Below, in pieces: positions 36,801 to 45,770 of a stretch of 64,000 nt of DNA. Source of the DNA: Catenovulum sediminis. Its GTDB lineage: Bacteria > Pseudomonadota > Gammaproteobacteria > Enterobacterales > Alteromonadaceae. The notes beneath the pieces were generated by a model that was given only the letters and a program-made list of their open reading frames with translations, ran no database searches and had not been told where the DNA came from. Each line of letters starts with the position of its first letter. Position 1 is the first letter of the stretch. The stretch is from contig NZ_CP041660.1 in assembly GCF_007289895.1 (NCBI RefSeq), forward strand, positions 3,286,001-3,350,000, given 5' to 3'. Both the position numbers and the translations under genes were made by a program.

Positions 36801-38333
36801 ATGGCATTAGATATAAAAGTCCCTGTTTTACCTGAATCAGTCGCCGATGCTAGTGTTGCTACATGGCATGTGAAGCCGGGTGATAGTGTAAAACGAGATC
36901 AACACTTAGTTGATATAGAAACAGATAAAGTTGTACTAGAAGTGGTTGCAGAACAAGATGGCGTAATCACTGAAATCCTACATGAAGAAGGTGACACTGT
37001 ACTGGGTCAGCAAGTTATTGCTCGGTTAGGCAGCGCAGATGAAAAATCTTCTTCAGAAAAACCGCAGAGCGCTCCGTCTGATGCTGCAGACGAGCAGAAA
37101 TCACAACCAGAAAAACAAGTTAAAGGTGAAAGCGTGGAAATTAAAGTTCCAGTATTGCCAGAATCAGTTGCTGACGCAACAATTGCAACATGGCATGTTC
37201 AACCCGGTGAAGCAGTTAAGCGAGACCAAAACCTAGTTGATATCGAAACAGATAAAGTTGTACTTGAAGTTGTTGCCGAATATGACGGTGTATTGGCTGA
37301 TATTATCGAAAATGAAGGTGCAACGGTAACGGGTGAGCAAGTCATTGGTACTTTAAACAAGGGTGAAGCTGCAGCGCCAAAAGCAGAATCAAAAGATGAA
37401 GCTAAAGCACAAAGCAGTGATGACAGCTCTGATTCTTCGTTAACACCATCTGTCCGACGTGCATTATCTCAAAACGGAATCAGCACAGAAGAAGCCGCTA
37501 AAATTAAAGGGACTGGCGAAAAAGGCCGCTTAACCAAAGAAGATGTTGAAGCTTACGTGAAAGCAAAAACTCAACGTCAAGCGGCTGCAGAAGCTGCAGA
37601 CAAATCGTTGTCTGAGCCGGTAGCGAACAGTGCTCGTTCGCAAAAACGTGTACCCATGACACGTTTACGTAAACGTGTTGCAGAACGTTTATTAGACGCT
37701 AAAAACTCAACTGCAATGTTAACGACATTTAATGAAGTTAACATGAAACCTATTATGGAAATTCGTAAATCTTATCAAGATGCTTTTGAAAAGAAACATG
37801 GCATCCGTTTAGGCTTTATGTCTTTCTTTGTTCGAGCAGTAACAGAAGCATTAAAACGATTCCCAGAAGTGAATGCATCAATCGACGGTGATGACATTGT
37901 TTATCACAACTATTTTGATGTCAGTATTGCAGTTTCAACACCTCGTGGATTAGTTACACCTGTATTACGTGATTCAGACCAACTTTCTTTGGCTGAGTTG
38001 GAAGGTGGTATTCGTGAATTAGCAATTAAAGGTCGTGATGGTAAATTAACGATCGAAGAAATGACCGGTGGTAATTTCACTATTACTAACGGCGGTGTTT
38101 TCGGTTCATTGATTTCTACGCCAATAATTAATCCACCTCAAACCGCTATATTGGGAATGCATAAAATTCAAGAAAGACCAATGGCAGTAAACGGTAAGGT
38201 GGAAATTTTGCCAATGATGTATTTGGCGCTTTCTTATGACCACAGATTGGTTGACGGTAAAGAATCAGTCGGATTCTTAGTAACTGTTAAAGAATTACTA
38301 GAAGATCCAACGCGTTTATTGTTGGATATTTAA
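36801..38333 (+). CDS. sucB: Dihydrolipoyl succinyltransferase (E2) with two lipoyl domains
   Basis: A 510-residue E2 core of the 2-oxoglutarate dehydrogenase complex. Two near-identical lipoyl domains lie at about 3-76 and 112-187, each with [11 protein letters not shown] and lipoyl lysines Lys43 and Lys152. They are joined by an acidic, Gln/Ser/Lys-rich linker. A peripheral-subunit-binding domain is at about 214-254. The catalytic domain ends with [10 protein letters not shown] (His481, Asp485). E. coli SucB has about 405 residues and only one lipoyl domain, so the extra length is a domain duplication. Confidence 0.95.
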   Translation: MALDIKVPVLPESVADASVATWHVKPGDSVKRDQHLVDIETDKVVLEVVAEQDGVITEILHEEGDTVLGQQVIARLGSADEKSSSEKPQSAPSDAADEQKSQPEKQVKGESVEIKVPVLPESVADATIATWHVQPGEAVKRDQNLVDIETDKVVLEVVAEYDGVLADIIENEGATVTGEQVIGTLNKGEAAAPKAESKDEAKAQSSDDSSDSSLTPSVRRALSQNGISTEEAAKIKGTGEKGRLTKEDVEAYVKAKTQRQAAAEAADKSLSEPVANSARSQKRVPMTRLRKRVAERLLDAKNSTAMLTTFNEVNMKPIMEIRKSYQDAFEKKHGIRLGFMSFFVRAVTEALKRFPEVNASIDGDDIVYHNYFDVSIAVSTPRGLVTPVLRDSDQLSLAELEGGIRELAIKGRDGKLTIEEMTGGNFTITNGGVFGSLISTPIINPPQTAILGMHKIQERPMAVNGKVEILPMMYLALSYDHRLVDGKESVGFLVTVKELLEDPTRLLLDI

Positions 38334-38352
38334 GCTATCAAGGAAACATAAC

Positions 38353-39519
38353 ATGAATTTGCATGAATATCAGGGTAAACAACTGTTTGCACAATATGGT
38401 TTGCCAGTAGCCAAAGGTATCGCTGCACAAACACCTGCTGAGGCGGTTGCTGCAGTAGACCAGGTTGAAGGTGATACTTATGTCGTTAAGGCACAGGTAC
38501 ATGCCGGTGGTCGTGGTAAAGCTGGCGGTGTTAAGCTGGTTAAAACCAAAGACGAAGTAGAAGCATTTGCTAAAAAATGGTTAGGTAACAACTTAGTTAC
38601 TTATCAAACAGATGAAAAAGGTCAGCCAGTAAGCCGCGTTTTAGTTGAGCCTGCTTGTCCTTTTAAACAAGAGCTTTATTTAGGTGCGGTTGTTGACCGT
38701 TCTACACGCCGAATCGTTTTCATGGCATCAACAGAAGGTGGCGTTGAAATTGAAAAAGTGGCAGAAGAAACACCTGAAAAAATTCTTAAAGCAACTGTTG
38801 ACCCATTAGTTGGTGGTCAGCCTTATCAAGCACGCGATATCGCGTTTAAATTAGGCTTACAAGGCAAACAAGTTAAGCAATTCACTCAAATATTTTTAGG
38901 TTTATCTAAGTTATTTGCAGAAAAAGACGTTGCGCTGTTAGAAGTTAACCCATTAGTAATTACCAACGATGACGATTTACTGTGCTTAGATGCTAAAGTG
39001 GTTATCGATGGCAACGCATTATACCGTCACCCGGATCTACGTGAAATGCATGATCCAACGCAGGATGACGAGCGTGAAGCGCATGCTGCTAAATGGGAAT
39101 TAAACTACGTCGCATTAGACGGCAACATTGGTTGTATGGTTAACGGTGCTGGTTTAGCAATGGGTACGATGGACATTGTTAAATTACACGGTGGCGCGCC
39201 AGCAAACTTCTTAGATGTTGGTGGCGGTGCAACGAAAGAGCGTGTTGTTGAAGCATTTAAAATTATTTTAAGTGATGACAAAGTTAAAGCCGTATTAATC
39301 AATATCTTTGGTGGTATTGTTCGTTGTGACCTAATTGCCGAAGGCGTAATTGGTGCAGTTGAAGAAGTCGGTGTAAGTGTACCAGTGGTTGTGCGTTTAG
39401 AAGGTAACAACGCAGAATTAGGTGCAAAAGTTTTAGCGGATAGTGGATTAAACATTATTGCAGCAACGAGTTTGACAGATGCAGCGGTTCAAGTTGTTAA
39501 AGCTGCGGAGGGTAAATAA
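38353..39519 (+). CDS. sucC: Succinyl-CoA ligase [ADP-forming] beta subunit
   Basis: A 388-residue ATP-grasp subunit, the standard length, starting [19 protein letters not shown]. It makes ATP (or GTP) from succinyl-CoA with SucD. The ADP-binding region [13 protein letters not shown] and the C-terminal [11 protein letters not shown] interface segment are conserved. Its stop overlaps the sucD start in TAATG. Confidence 0.97.
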   Translation: MNLHEYQGKQLFAQYGLPVAKGIAAQTPAEAVAAVDQVEGDTYVVKAQVHAGGRGKAGGVKLVKTKDEVEAFAKKWLGNNLVTYQTDEKGQPVSRVLVEPACPFKQELYLGAVVDRSTRRIVFMASTEGGVEIEKVAEETPEKILKATVDPLVGGQPYQARDIAFKLGLQGKQVKQFTQIFLGLSKLFAEKDVALLEVNPLVITNDDDLLCLDAKVVIDGNALYRHPDLREMHDPTQDDEREAHAAKWELNYVALDGNIGCMVNGAGLAMGTMDIVKLHGGAPANFLDVGGGATKERVVEAFKIILSDDKVKAVLINIFGGIVRCDLIAEGVIGAVEEVGVSVPVVVRLEGNNAELGAKVLADSGLNIIAATSLTDAAVQVVKAAEGK

Positions 39520-40391
39520 TGAGTATTTTAATTAACAAGGATACAAAAGTTATCTGTCAGGGTTTCACTGGCTCTCAGGGTACTTTCCACTCAGAACAAG
39601 CGATAGAGTACGGCACAAAAATGGTGGGTGGTGTCACGCCAGGTAAAGGTGGTCAAACACATTTAGGTTTGCCAGTATTTAATACAGTTGCAGATGCGGT
39701 CGCCGAAACAGGTGCAGAAGCAAGTGTAATTTACGTACCTGCGCCATTTTGTAAAGATTCTATTTTAGAAGCCGCAAATGCCGGTATCAAACTAATTGTT
39801 TGTATTACCGAAGGTATCCCAACGCTTGATATGTTGGAATGTAAAGTTAAATGTGACGAGTTAGGCGTACGCTTAATTGGTCCAAACTGTCCGGGCGTAA
39901 TCACTCCGGGTGAATGTAAAATTGGTATTATGCCAGGTCACATTCACTTGCCAGGTAAAGTGGGTATTGTTTCTCGCTCTGGTACTTTAACGTACGAAGC
40001 GGTTAAGCAAACAACTGATGCAGGTTTTGGTCAGTCAACTTGTGTTGGTATCGGTGGTGATCCAATTCCAGGTTCTAACTTCATTGATATCTTGGCTTTA
40101 TTTGAAAAAGATCCAGCGACTGAAGCAATCGTAATGATTGGTGAAATTGGTGGTACAGCAGAAGAAGAAGCTGCAGCATTTATCAAAGAAAATGTCACCA
40201 AGCCAGTTGTTTCTTACATTGCAGGTGTTACTGCACCAGCGGGTAAGCGTATGGGTCATGCCGGTGCGATTATTTCAGGTGGTAAAGGGACAGCAGCAGA
40301 AAAATTTGCCGCGCTTCGTGAAGCAGGTGTAACAACTGTTGATTCACTGGCTGATATTGGTAAAGCATTAGCTGAAAAAACAGGTTGGTAA
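39519..40391 (+). CDS. sucD: Succinyl-CoA ligase [ADP-forming] alpha subunit
   Basis: A 290-residue CoA-binding subunit. The Rossmann motif [15 protein letters not shown] is near the N-terminus and the phospho-accepting His247 lies in [13 protein letters not shown], the same position as in E. coli. It ends the sucABCD operon. Confidence 0.97.
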   Translation: MSILINKDTKVICQGFTGSQGTFHSEQAIEYGTKMVGGVTPGKGGQTHLGLPVFNTVADAVAETGAEASVIYVPAPFCKDSILEAANAGIKLIVCITEGIPTLDMLECKVKCDELGVRLIGPNCPGVITPGECKIGIMPGHIHLPGKVGIVSRSGTLTYEAVKQTTDAGFGQSTCVGIGGDPIPGSNFIDILALFEKDPATEAIVMIGEIGGTAEEEAAAFIKENVTKPVVSYIAGVTAPAGKRMGHAGAIISGGKGTAAEKFAALREAGVTTVDSLADIGKALAEKTGW

Positions 40392-40394
40392 GTT

Positions 40395-40468
40395 TATAAA
40401 CCAATAAGGTTTATATGCTTATAAAATCTAATATGAAAAGCCGACAGATTTGATGTCGGCTTTTTTTT
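40395..40468 (+). terminator. Double hairpin terminating sucABCD
   Basis: A first hairpin TATAAACC-AATAA-GGTTTATA lies at 40395-40415. It is followed by a classical terminator, AAAAGCCGACA (40436-40446) with TGTCGGCTTTT (40454-40464) and eight T in total. Confidence 0.92.
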
Positions 40469-40497
40469 ATCTGCGAACTCTTTTACAACACAGCAAA

Positions 40498-41502
40498 CTA
40501 AAAGTGGATTTCTGGATTTAAATGGCGTTTTAAAATAGTCGCTTTTTCAGCATCGGCCAGCAGCTCCGTATAATTGTATATCACCATACCTTGTTTGCTT
40601 AACGCTAGATTTTGTTTTAACTCTATCTCAAACTGCTCAGCCGGTATCGCTTTTTTTAAGCGCCAATGCGCAACCTGTAAACCATAATAAATCGGTGTTT
40701 GGGTTTCAGCATTTAATTCGTTTAATAGCTGTTTTTTATCATCTGCTGTTTGCGGCAACATATGGCTGAAAGCTACAGGGCAAAAAGCATCAAAATATTC
40801 AGATAAACGGCTTTTATTCTGGCCCGCATATTTTGACGTAGCGCAATTTAATGCTTTATCCGACCAGGGCAGGGTGTTTAATGCAATACTGGTATTGGGA
40901 GACATCTGCCGAATAAAGTCAGTTAAAACTTTGGCAACAGAGGCAATTTGTTCACTTCGCCAATGGGCAAAATCAGCTGAAAACTCACGACTTTCAATTT
41001 CAGCCGTTGCGTCAGATGTTGCAAAATCACTGTGATAAAAGGCATTCATACAACGGCTACAAAAGCAGCCATATTCAATATCTTCCGGCGCAATCTCGTC
41101 ATAACTTTTATCTTGCCAATAAAGATATTGGCGCAAAAAGTCCAGACTAATATAATCTGGGTTGGTTTCATCTAAATATTCAGTGATTTGTGCTTTTAAA
41201 TGTTCGATATACGCGGTATCTGATGGGCAGATAAATTGACACCAATCTTGCTGCGCTAAATTGCCCGTGTTCGATACAGCAATTTTATCAGGGTGTTCTT
41301 TTAAATAGCTTGGATTATTAAATACTGGGATATTCAACCATAAAGCGAGTTGATATTTATTAAGCAATATGGGGAGTTCGGGTTCATCAAACAAATCAGG
41401 CGATAATATCAGAGTATTAACCCCCCAATAGCGTGCATTTTGACAACACTCTTCCAGATTTATATCTACATCTTGTGCGTAGATGGCAATTGGTTTGCGC
41501 AT
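40498..41502 (-). CDS. Putative glycosyl-hydrolase-like TIM barrel protein
   Basis: A 334-residue cytoplasmic protein without a signal peptide. The pattern NPDYISLDFLRQY, then YGCFCSRCMNAFY, recalls the glycosyl-hydrolase-like (GHL/DUF4015-type) TIM barrels in which an Asp on a strand is followed by a C-x-C-x-x-C loop. No catalytic pair can be assigned with confidence. It is monocistronic and convergent with sucD. Unknown function. Confidence 0.5.
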   Translation of the reverse strand: MRKPIAIYAQDVDINLEECCQNARYWGVNTLILSPDLFDEPELPILLNKYQLALWLNIPVFNNPSYLKEHPDKIAVSNTGNLAQQDWCQFICPSDTAYIEHLKAQITEYLDETNPDYISLDFLRQYLYWQDKSYDEIAPEDIEYGCFCSRCMNAFYHSDFATSDATAEIESREFSADFAHWRSEQIASVAKVLTDFIRQMSPNTSIALNTLPWSDKALNCATSKYAGQNKSRLSEYFDAFCPVAFSHMLPQTADDKKQLLNELNAETQTPIYYGLQVAHWRLKKAIPAEQFEIELKQNLALSKQGMVIYNYTELLADAEKATILKRHLNPEIHF

Positions 41503-41594
41503 AATCGGCCTCGTCCTTATTATATTTTGAGTCTAGAGCTGACGATTAATTAGCCGATAGATTACTCATTTATCTGGTAAACATAAAGAAAGAT

Positions 41595-42155
41595 TTACGG
41601 TAAGAATGGAATATTTGTTAATTTAACCATCATAATGGCATTCGGGCGCAGGGAATCAGAGGTTACTTTTAGACCAACGGTTAACCATTTACCATGTTTT
41701 TCTTTAGGTAGTTCGATAAACATGTCTCGGCTGTTATGTGAAAAGTGCAAATGCAAAACCACACCTTTTTCAGGTAAACCGAAACTCGACTCATCTTGCG
41801 TCACATCATATTCACCAAAACCAAACTGATTTTGCCAATCAATACTGGCTATTTTAAACCGGCCACCCACGTCATCAACTTGAGGTTTGGATATATCAAC
41901 ATTTTTCATCCAATAGGTATTGGTTTTTTCGTCTAGCTCAAATTTATTTCTGTCTGAGTGATGCCAGCCCGTATACGAGTTAGGCATGTATAAGTCATAA
42001 CGTAATTTGTAACCTTCAACTTGATAAAAATCAGCTTCGGTAAACACCTCTGGTCGGTGTTTTTCTAGCGTGTAAAATCGTTCGCATCCTGCAAGTAATA
42101 GCATAAGGGCAAAGGGATATAGTAGGTAAAGCTTTTGCATTACATAATTATGCAT
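41595..42155 (-). CDS. Hypothetical lipoprotein
   Basis: A 186-residue protein with a lipoprotein signal ending LLLAGC (Cys24). The rest is beta-rich with many aromatic residues and no motif that I recognise. An internal ATG at 42140 is an alternative start and would still keep the whole signal. It stands alone between the TIM-barrel gene and the response regulator. Confidence 0.6.
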   Translation of the reverse strand: MHNYVMQKLYLLYPFALMLLLAGCERFYTLEKHRPEVFTEADFYQVEGYKLRYDLYMPNSYTGWHHSDRNKFELDEKTNTYWMKNVDISKPQVDDVGGRFKIASIDWQNQFGFGEYDVTQDESSFGLPEKGVVLHLHFSHNSRDMFIELPKEKHGKWLTVGLKVTSDSLRPNAIMMVKLTNIPFLP

Positions 42156-42362
42156 AAATTATCAAAGCCGCATTAAACCCAAGTGAATGAATACAATAAC
42201 GAATTGTTAAACTTTATGCACTGAACTGCAAGTTATTTGCTTTGCATACGAATGCATATTGCATCCTTTTTGATTAGGGCTATATTAAACAAATATTTAA
42301 CAATGTGTGTTAGATAGTACTAAATCATTAGGTTTAAGTACATTCTTGGTGTGAGGTGAAAC

Positions 42363-43049
42363 ATGAGTAATCGAGTTTTGTTGATTGAAGACGATCAGAA
42401 TTTAGCCGCAACCGTGATGCATTTTTTAGAGTTAAATCAAATTGATTGTGACCACTGTGGCAATGGCGTTCAGGGGGTTAATTTAGTTAATCAAAATAGC
42501 TATGACGTTGTTGTGACAGACGTTAATATGCCACTTATGTCAGGCACACAAATGTGCAGCACATTGCGCAGTGAAGGTAAAGAAATTCCAATTTTAATGG
42601 TTTCTGCATTGTCTGATATCGACGACAAATTAACCGGTTTTGACAGCGGTGCAGATGATTATTTAGTTAAACCTTTCGAACTGAGAGAATTACTTGCACG
42701 CATAAAAGTTTTATCGCATCGCAGAAGCGGACAGGTAAAAGCATTAAAAATTGCAGAGCTGGGATTAGAACTTGATTTATCCAGCAAAACAGCGAGACGC
42801 GATGGGCACATACTCAGGTTAACGCCTTCAGGTTGGTCTATTTTAGAATCACTTGCCAGAGCCTATCCAAAAGCGGTCAGTAAACAAGATTTAGAATACG
42901 CAATTTGGGGGGACGATTTACCTGATAGTAGTGTATTAAAAGTGCATATACATAGATTACGTCAAAGTTTAGATAAAGACTTTGGTAAACCTTTATTGCA
43001 TATCGTGCATGGTTTTGGATTTGAGTTAAGAAATCCACTGAATGATTAA
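42363..43049 (+). CDS. OmpR/PhoB-family response regulator
   Basis: A 228-residue regulator. The receiver has acidic Glu9/Asp10-11, phosphoacceptor Asp53 in VVTDVNMP and Lys103 in YLVKPFEL. The C-terminal winged helix (about 128-225) ends VLKVHIHRLRQSLDKDFG. It overlaps the kinase gene downstream by 8 bases, so the two form a two-component pair. Target genes are unknown; autoregulation is likely. Confidence 0.93.
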   Translation: MSNRVLLIEDDQNLAATVMHFLELNQIDCDHCGNGVQGVNLVNQNSYDVVVTDVNMPLMSGTQMCSTLRSEGKEIPILMVSALSDIDDKLTGFDSGADDYLVKPFELRELLARIKVLSHRRSGQVKALKIAELGLELDLSSKTARRDGHILRLTPSGWSILESLARAYPKAVSKQDLEYAIWGDDLPDSSVLKVHIHRLRQSLDKDFGKPLLHIVHGFGFELRNPLND

Positions 43050-44370
43050 AAACACAGCTTTGCAGATCCGCAGTACCTTAGTTGGCACTGCGTTTATCGC
43101 ACTATTTATCATTTTGTATGTGATATATGTTGCGATCCACTTTCATGTAGAACACGCCAAAGAGCAAAGCCATTTTTTAGTTGATTATACCGAAAGAGCT
43201 ATCTCACGTATAGAAGCTAACCCCGATCGTTACTTAACCGCGCCACATTATCCAATAGGCAGTGATGCATTGCAGCTTGTTACTTCTTATCAAACGCTAA
43301 AAAACAGCATTCCAAATTTAGGCGAAGAAGACAAACTGGTTACCAATAAAGTTAATATCGGGATATTTGAATTTAGAGGGGTATTTTCAGTTGCCGAGTT
43401 GGTGCTGATTTACCCCGTTTTGTTTGATGAAAAAAAGTTATTTGCCTACTATCGGGTTGCACCGCAAAACGTAACTCAGCTAGACGCAAGGCTGGCTGGC
43501 AGAATGCAACCAGCGGTATTTATAGCGGCCGTTATCATCGCCATTATGTTTATGGTGCAGCTTTATTATATTAATCATGTGAATTTAACCGTAAGAGAAC
43601 TGGCAAGCTGGGCCGATAATTTATCGGCTTCTAAAAAAATAGAACCACCGCCAAAATTAAAAATGGATGGCTTAACATCACTGGCGTATACGGTCAATAA
43701 CAGTATCAATAAATTTAGCCAACTGCTTGAAAAAGAACACTCTTTTGCGCGCTTTACCAGTCACGAGTTGCGTACACAAGTCGCGGTATTGTCGACTAAT
43801 ATGGAAATTCTTGAAGCTATGATGCGTGATCTATCACCGGATGAACGCAAAGTGTTGCAACGAATGGAAATAGCCGTTGCTGATATGAAGTATCAAATTG
43901 AAGCTTTATTATGGATCAGTAAAGAGAGTCAAAATCAGCTTGGATTCAGCCAGTGCGATCTGGTTGAAATGCTTAACAAATCAATTGAAGACAATAAATC
44001 GATTATTGCTGATCGCAGCGTTAAAGTAATAGTCAGTGGCGATGATTTACAGGTATTTACCCACCCAACACTAGTTCAAATAGTGTTTAATAACTTAGTA
44101 CGTAACGCTTTTCAAAATACTCTGCAAGGGCTGGTACATATAGCGGTTGTCAGGAATGGGGTAACCATCCTGAACCAAAACAGTGTTGAAAATAAATTAG
44201 TGACTTCATCAAAAGAACCCGGATTTGGCATCGGGTTAGTACTGGTTGAAAAAATAGTACAAAAAATTAATTTAGATTATCAGGTAGAAAACCTGCACAA
44301 CGGCCGCTCGGTTACTTTAACATTTACTGACGAAAATCAAGCTTCGACTCCAACGCCAACAGCAGATTAA
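43042..44370 (+). CDS. Two-component sensor histidine kinase with unusual ATP-lid
   Basis: A 442-residue membrane kinase with two transmembrane segments (about 12-33 and 157-178) enclosing a periplasmic sensor of about 120 residues. A short HAMP-like linker, then the HisKA box with His241 in FTSHELRTQVAVLS, and an ATPase domain with N-box IVFNNLVRNAF (347-357). The G1 box expected as DxGxG reads ILNQNSV (377-383), while the G2 box GFGIGLVLVEKI (394-405) is intact. The missing Asp is unusual and could weaken ATP binding. Confidence 0.9.
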   Translation: MIKNTALQIRSTLVGTAFIALFIILYVIYVAIHFHVEHAKEQSHFLVDYTERAISRIEANPDRYLTAPHYPIGSDALQLVTSYQTLKNSIPNLGEEDKLVTNKVNIGIFEFRGVFSVAELVLIYPVLFDEKKLFAYYRVAPQNVTQLDARLAGRMQPAVFIAAVIIAIMFMVQLYYINHVNLTVRELASWADNLSASKKIEPPPKLKMDGLTSLAYTVNNSINKFSQLLEKEHSFARFTSHELRTQVAVLSTNMEILEAMMRDLSPDERKVLQRMEIAVADMKYQIEALLWISKESQNQLGFSQCDLVEMLNKSIEDNKSIIADRSVKVIVSGDDLQVFTHPTLVQIVFNNLVRNAFQNTLQGLVHIAVVRNGVTILNQNSVENKLVTSSKEPGFGIGLVLVEKIVQKINLDYQVENLHNGRSVTLTFTDENQASTPTPTAD

Positions 44371-44398
44371 TTTGTTGGCTAAAAACCTTCGGCTAGCC

Positions 44399-44657
44399 TA
44401 GGGCGTGTTTATCTTTGTTTATAATTTGAGCTGAGAGAAAAAATGGTTTTAGGCAAGGCAGAAATAATGAAGTTTAGTCATCTAAATAAGTTATTTCTAA
44501 CGCTGCATAAGACCATTTTGGCCTCAGCAATGGCTATTTTAACCCTTAACGGCATTAGAATTCGTTTATTTAGAATGACTAAACCCCACTCATTCTGCTT
44601 TGTTAATGATTAAAATAGCCTATTGCTCAAAAATAATACAAAGATTCACACGCCCTA
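44399..44657. mobile_element. MITE-like non-autonomous element with 31-bp imperfect terminal inverted repeats
   Basis: The element spans 44401-44655 with flanking TA at 44399-44400 and 44656-44657. Both ends read inward GGGCGTGT..ATCTTTGT and reach a shared TTTGAGC, with 24 of 31 positions identical. The interior can fold into two further long imperfect hairpins: one pairs TGAGAG..AAAATGGTTTTA with TAAGACCATTTT..CTCAGC, the other pairs GCAATGGCTATTTTAA with TTAAAATAGCCTATTGC. There is no open frame of any length. TIRs, TA duplication and no coding capacity describe a miniature inverted-repeat transposable element, perhaps mobilised by an IS630/Tc1-type transposase. Confidence 0.72.
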
Positions 44658-44663
44658 ATATGC

Positions 44664-45176
44664 TTAAAATATTTTTTTCTGCGCAATCATTTTTTCTTTG
44701 ACCTCGGTTATCAGGTCTTTACCTTTCAATTTGGGATTAACTGCAACATAACCTTCGTAGTTGTTGTGTTTAACAACCTTGCAGTCTTTATCAATTTTAG
44801 CTAGCTTTTGATCAGGGTGAATCGTGATTTTCTCTCCGTCTTCATAGTTTCCCAAATAGTAGTAGCTGAATACGATACACAACCCATCTGGATTTTTAAC
44901 CGGCTTGGAATATAAAGCCAACTCTAGGCTTTTTAGATATTTGGGTGCACCAACCAGTCCTTGCAACCTCACACAATGTTCATCAATGACGCTAATCTCT
45001 TGAACTAATCCATGCTTAGATCCTAGATCTTCATCAGAAAAACCATTTTCAATCAATATTTTTTGAAACTGCTGCTCTGTTAAAGTACTAGATTTCACGC
45101 ATGCGGGTGATGTCACAGGATATAAGGCTATTAAAGCTAAAGCCGCGATACATCTTATTACGCTCGACCTAAACAT
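44664..45176 (-). CDS. Hypothetical exported protein
   Basis: A 170-residue protein from the ATG at 45176, which gives a signal peptide (VIRCIAALALIALYPVTSPA) and has GGGAG upstream; an ATG at 45227 would add 17 residues in front of it. The mature part has several cysteines and no family that I recognise. Its stop is 7 bases from the MITE-like element, so the element may have landed just behind the gene. Confidence 0.5.
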   Translation of the reverse strand: MFRSSVIRCIAALALIALYPVTSPACVKSSTLTEQQFQKILIENGFSDEDLGSKHGLVQEISVIDEHCVRLQGLVGAPKYLKSLELALYSKPVKNPDGLCIVFSYYYLGNYEDGEKITIHPDQKLAKIDKDCKVVKHNNYEGYVAVNPKLKGKDLITEVKEKMIAQKKIF

Positions 45177-45284
45177 TAAATAATAACACTCCCACTTTAA
45201 TTGGCTTGTGTACGCCGACATGAGCATAAACTGAACTACATACTATAATCAAATGCTACTTACTCGTTTCCTAACCCTTTTTTC

Positions 45285-45752
45285 CTACCCCTTTTCTTTT
45301 AGCTTATCTTCAATGCGCTGTAAATTTTCGTCCAGTTGTTTTAATCCAGAATACATTGCATTAAGTTCACTGCTGGTGATGCCTTTTACCATGGGTTGGC
45401 TGATATTGGCTAAGGCTTTGTTGAGAGTCGTACACACCTTTTTCCCTTCGGGTGATAGTCTGACAATACACTTGCGTTTATTGGTTTTTACAACACGGCG
45501 GATAATCCAATCTTGTCGTGTTAGCCAGTCAAGCAGGCGGGTTACGGCGGCTTTGTCTTTGCCTGTTTTGTTGACCAAAACTTGCTGTTCAATACCCTCT
45601 TCAGGTATTAAATTGAGCAAAAAGTAACTTTCAGGTGTAATTTCATATCCGCTGTGTTTAAAAATCTGTTTCAGTACCGATTTCATATTAAACGCAAGAT
45701 GGTGCAGGGTGTAACCCAGTGTTTTTTCAATCTCTTGCTGGCTGCTAGACAT
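45285..45752 (-). CDS. MarR-family transcriptional regulator
   Basis: A 155-residue winged-helix protein. The helix-turn-helix region LVNKTGKDKAAVTRLLDWL and the wing RRVVKTNKRKCIVRLSPEGKK are typical of MarR proteins, which sense small aromatic or oxidising ligands. It starts 18 bases after the dxs stop and on the same strand, so it is probably read from the xseB-ispA-dxs transcript, an uncommon addition. Target unknown. Confidence 0.85.
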   Translation of the reverse strand: MSSSQQEIEKTLGYTLHHLAFNMKSVLKQIFKHSGYEITPESYFLLNLIPEEGIEQQVLVNKTGKDKAAVTRLLDWLTRQDWIIRRVVKTNKRKCIVRLSPEGKKVCTTLNKALANISQPMVKGITSSELNAMYSGLKQLDENLQRIEDKLKEKG

Positions 45753-45770
45753 AACTTACCCTTATTCGTT

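Noticed and set aside
39105-39455. 116-codon frame opposite sucC
   Set aside because: A shadow of a conserved sucC reading frame; Pro/Thr/Ser-rich translation with no motif.
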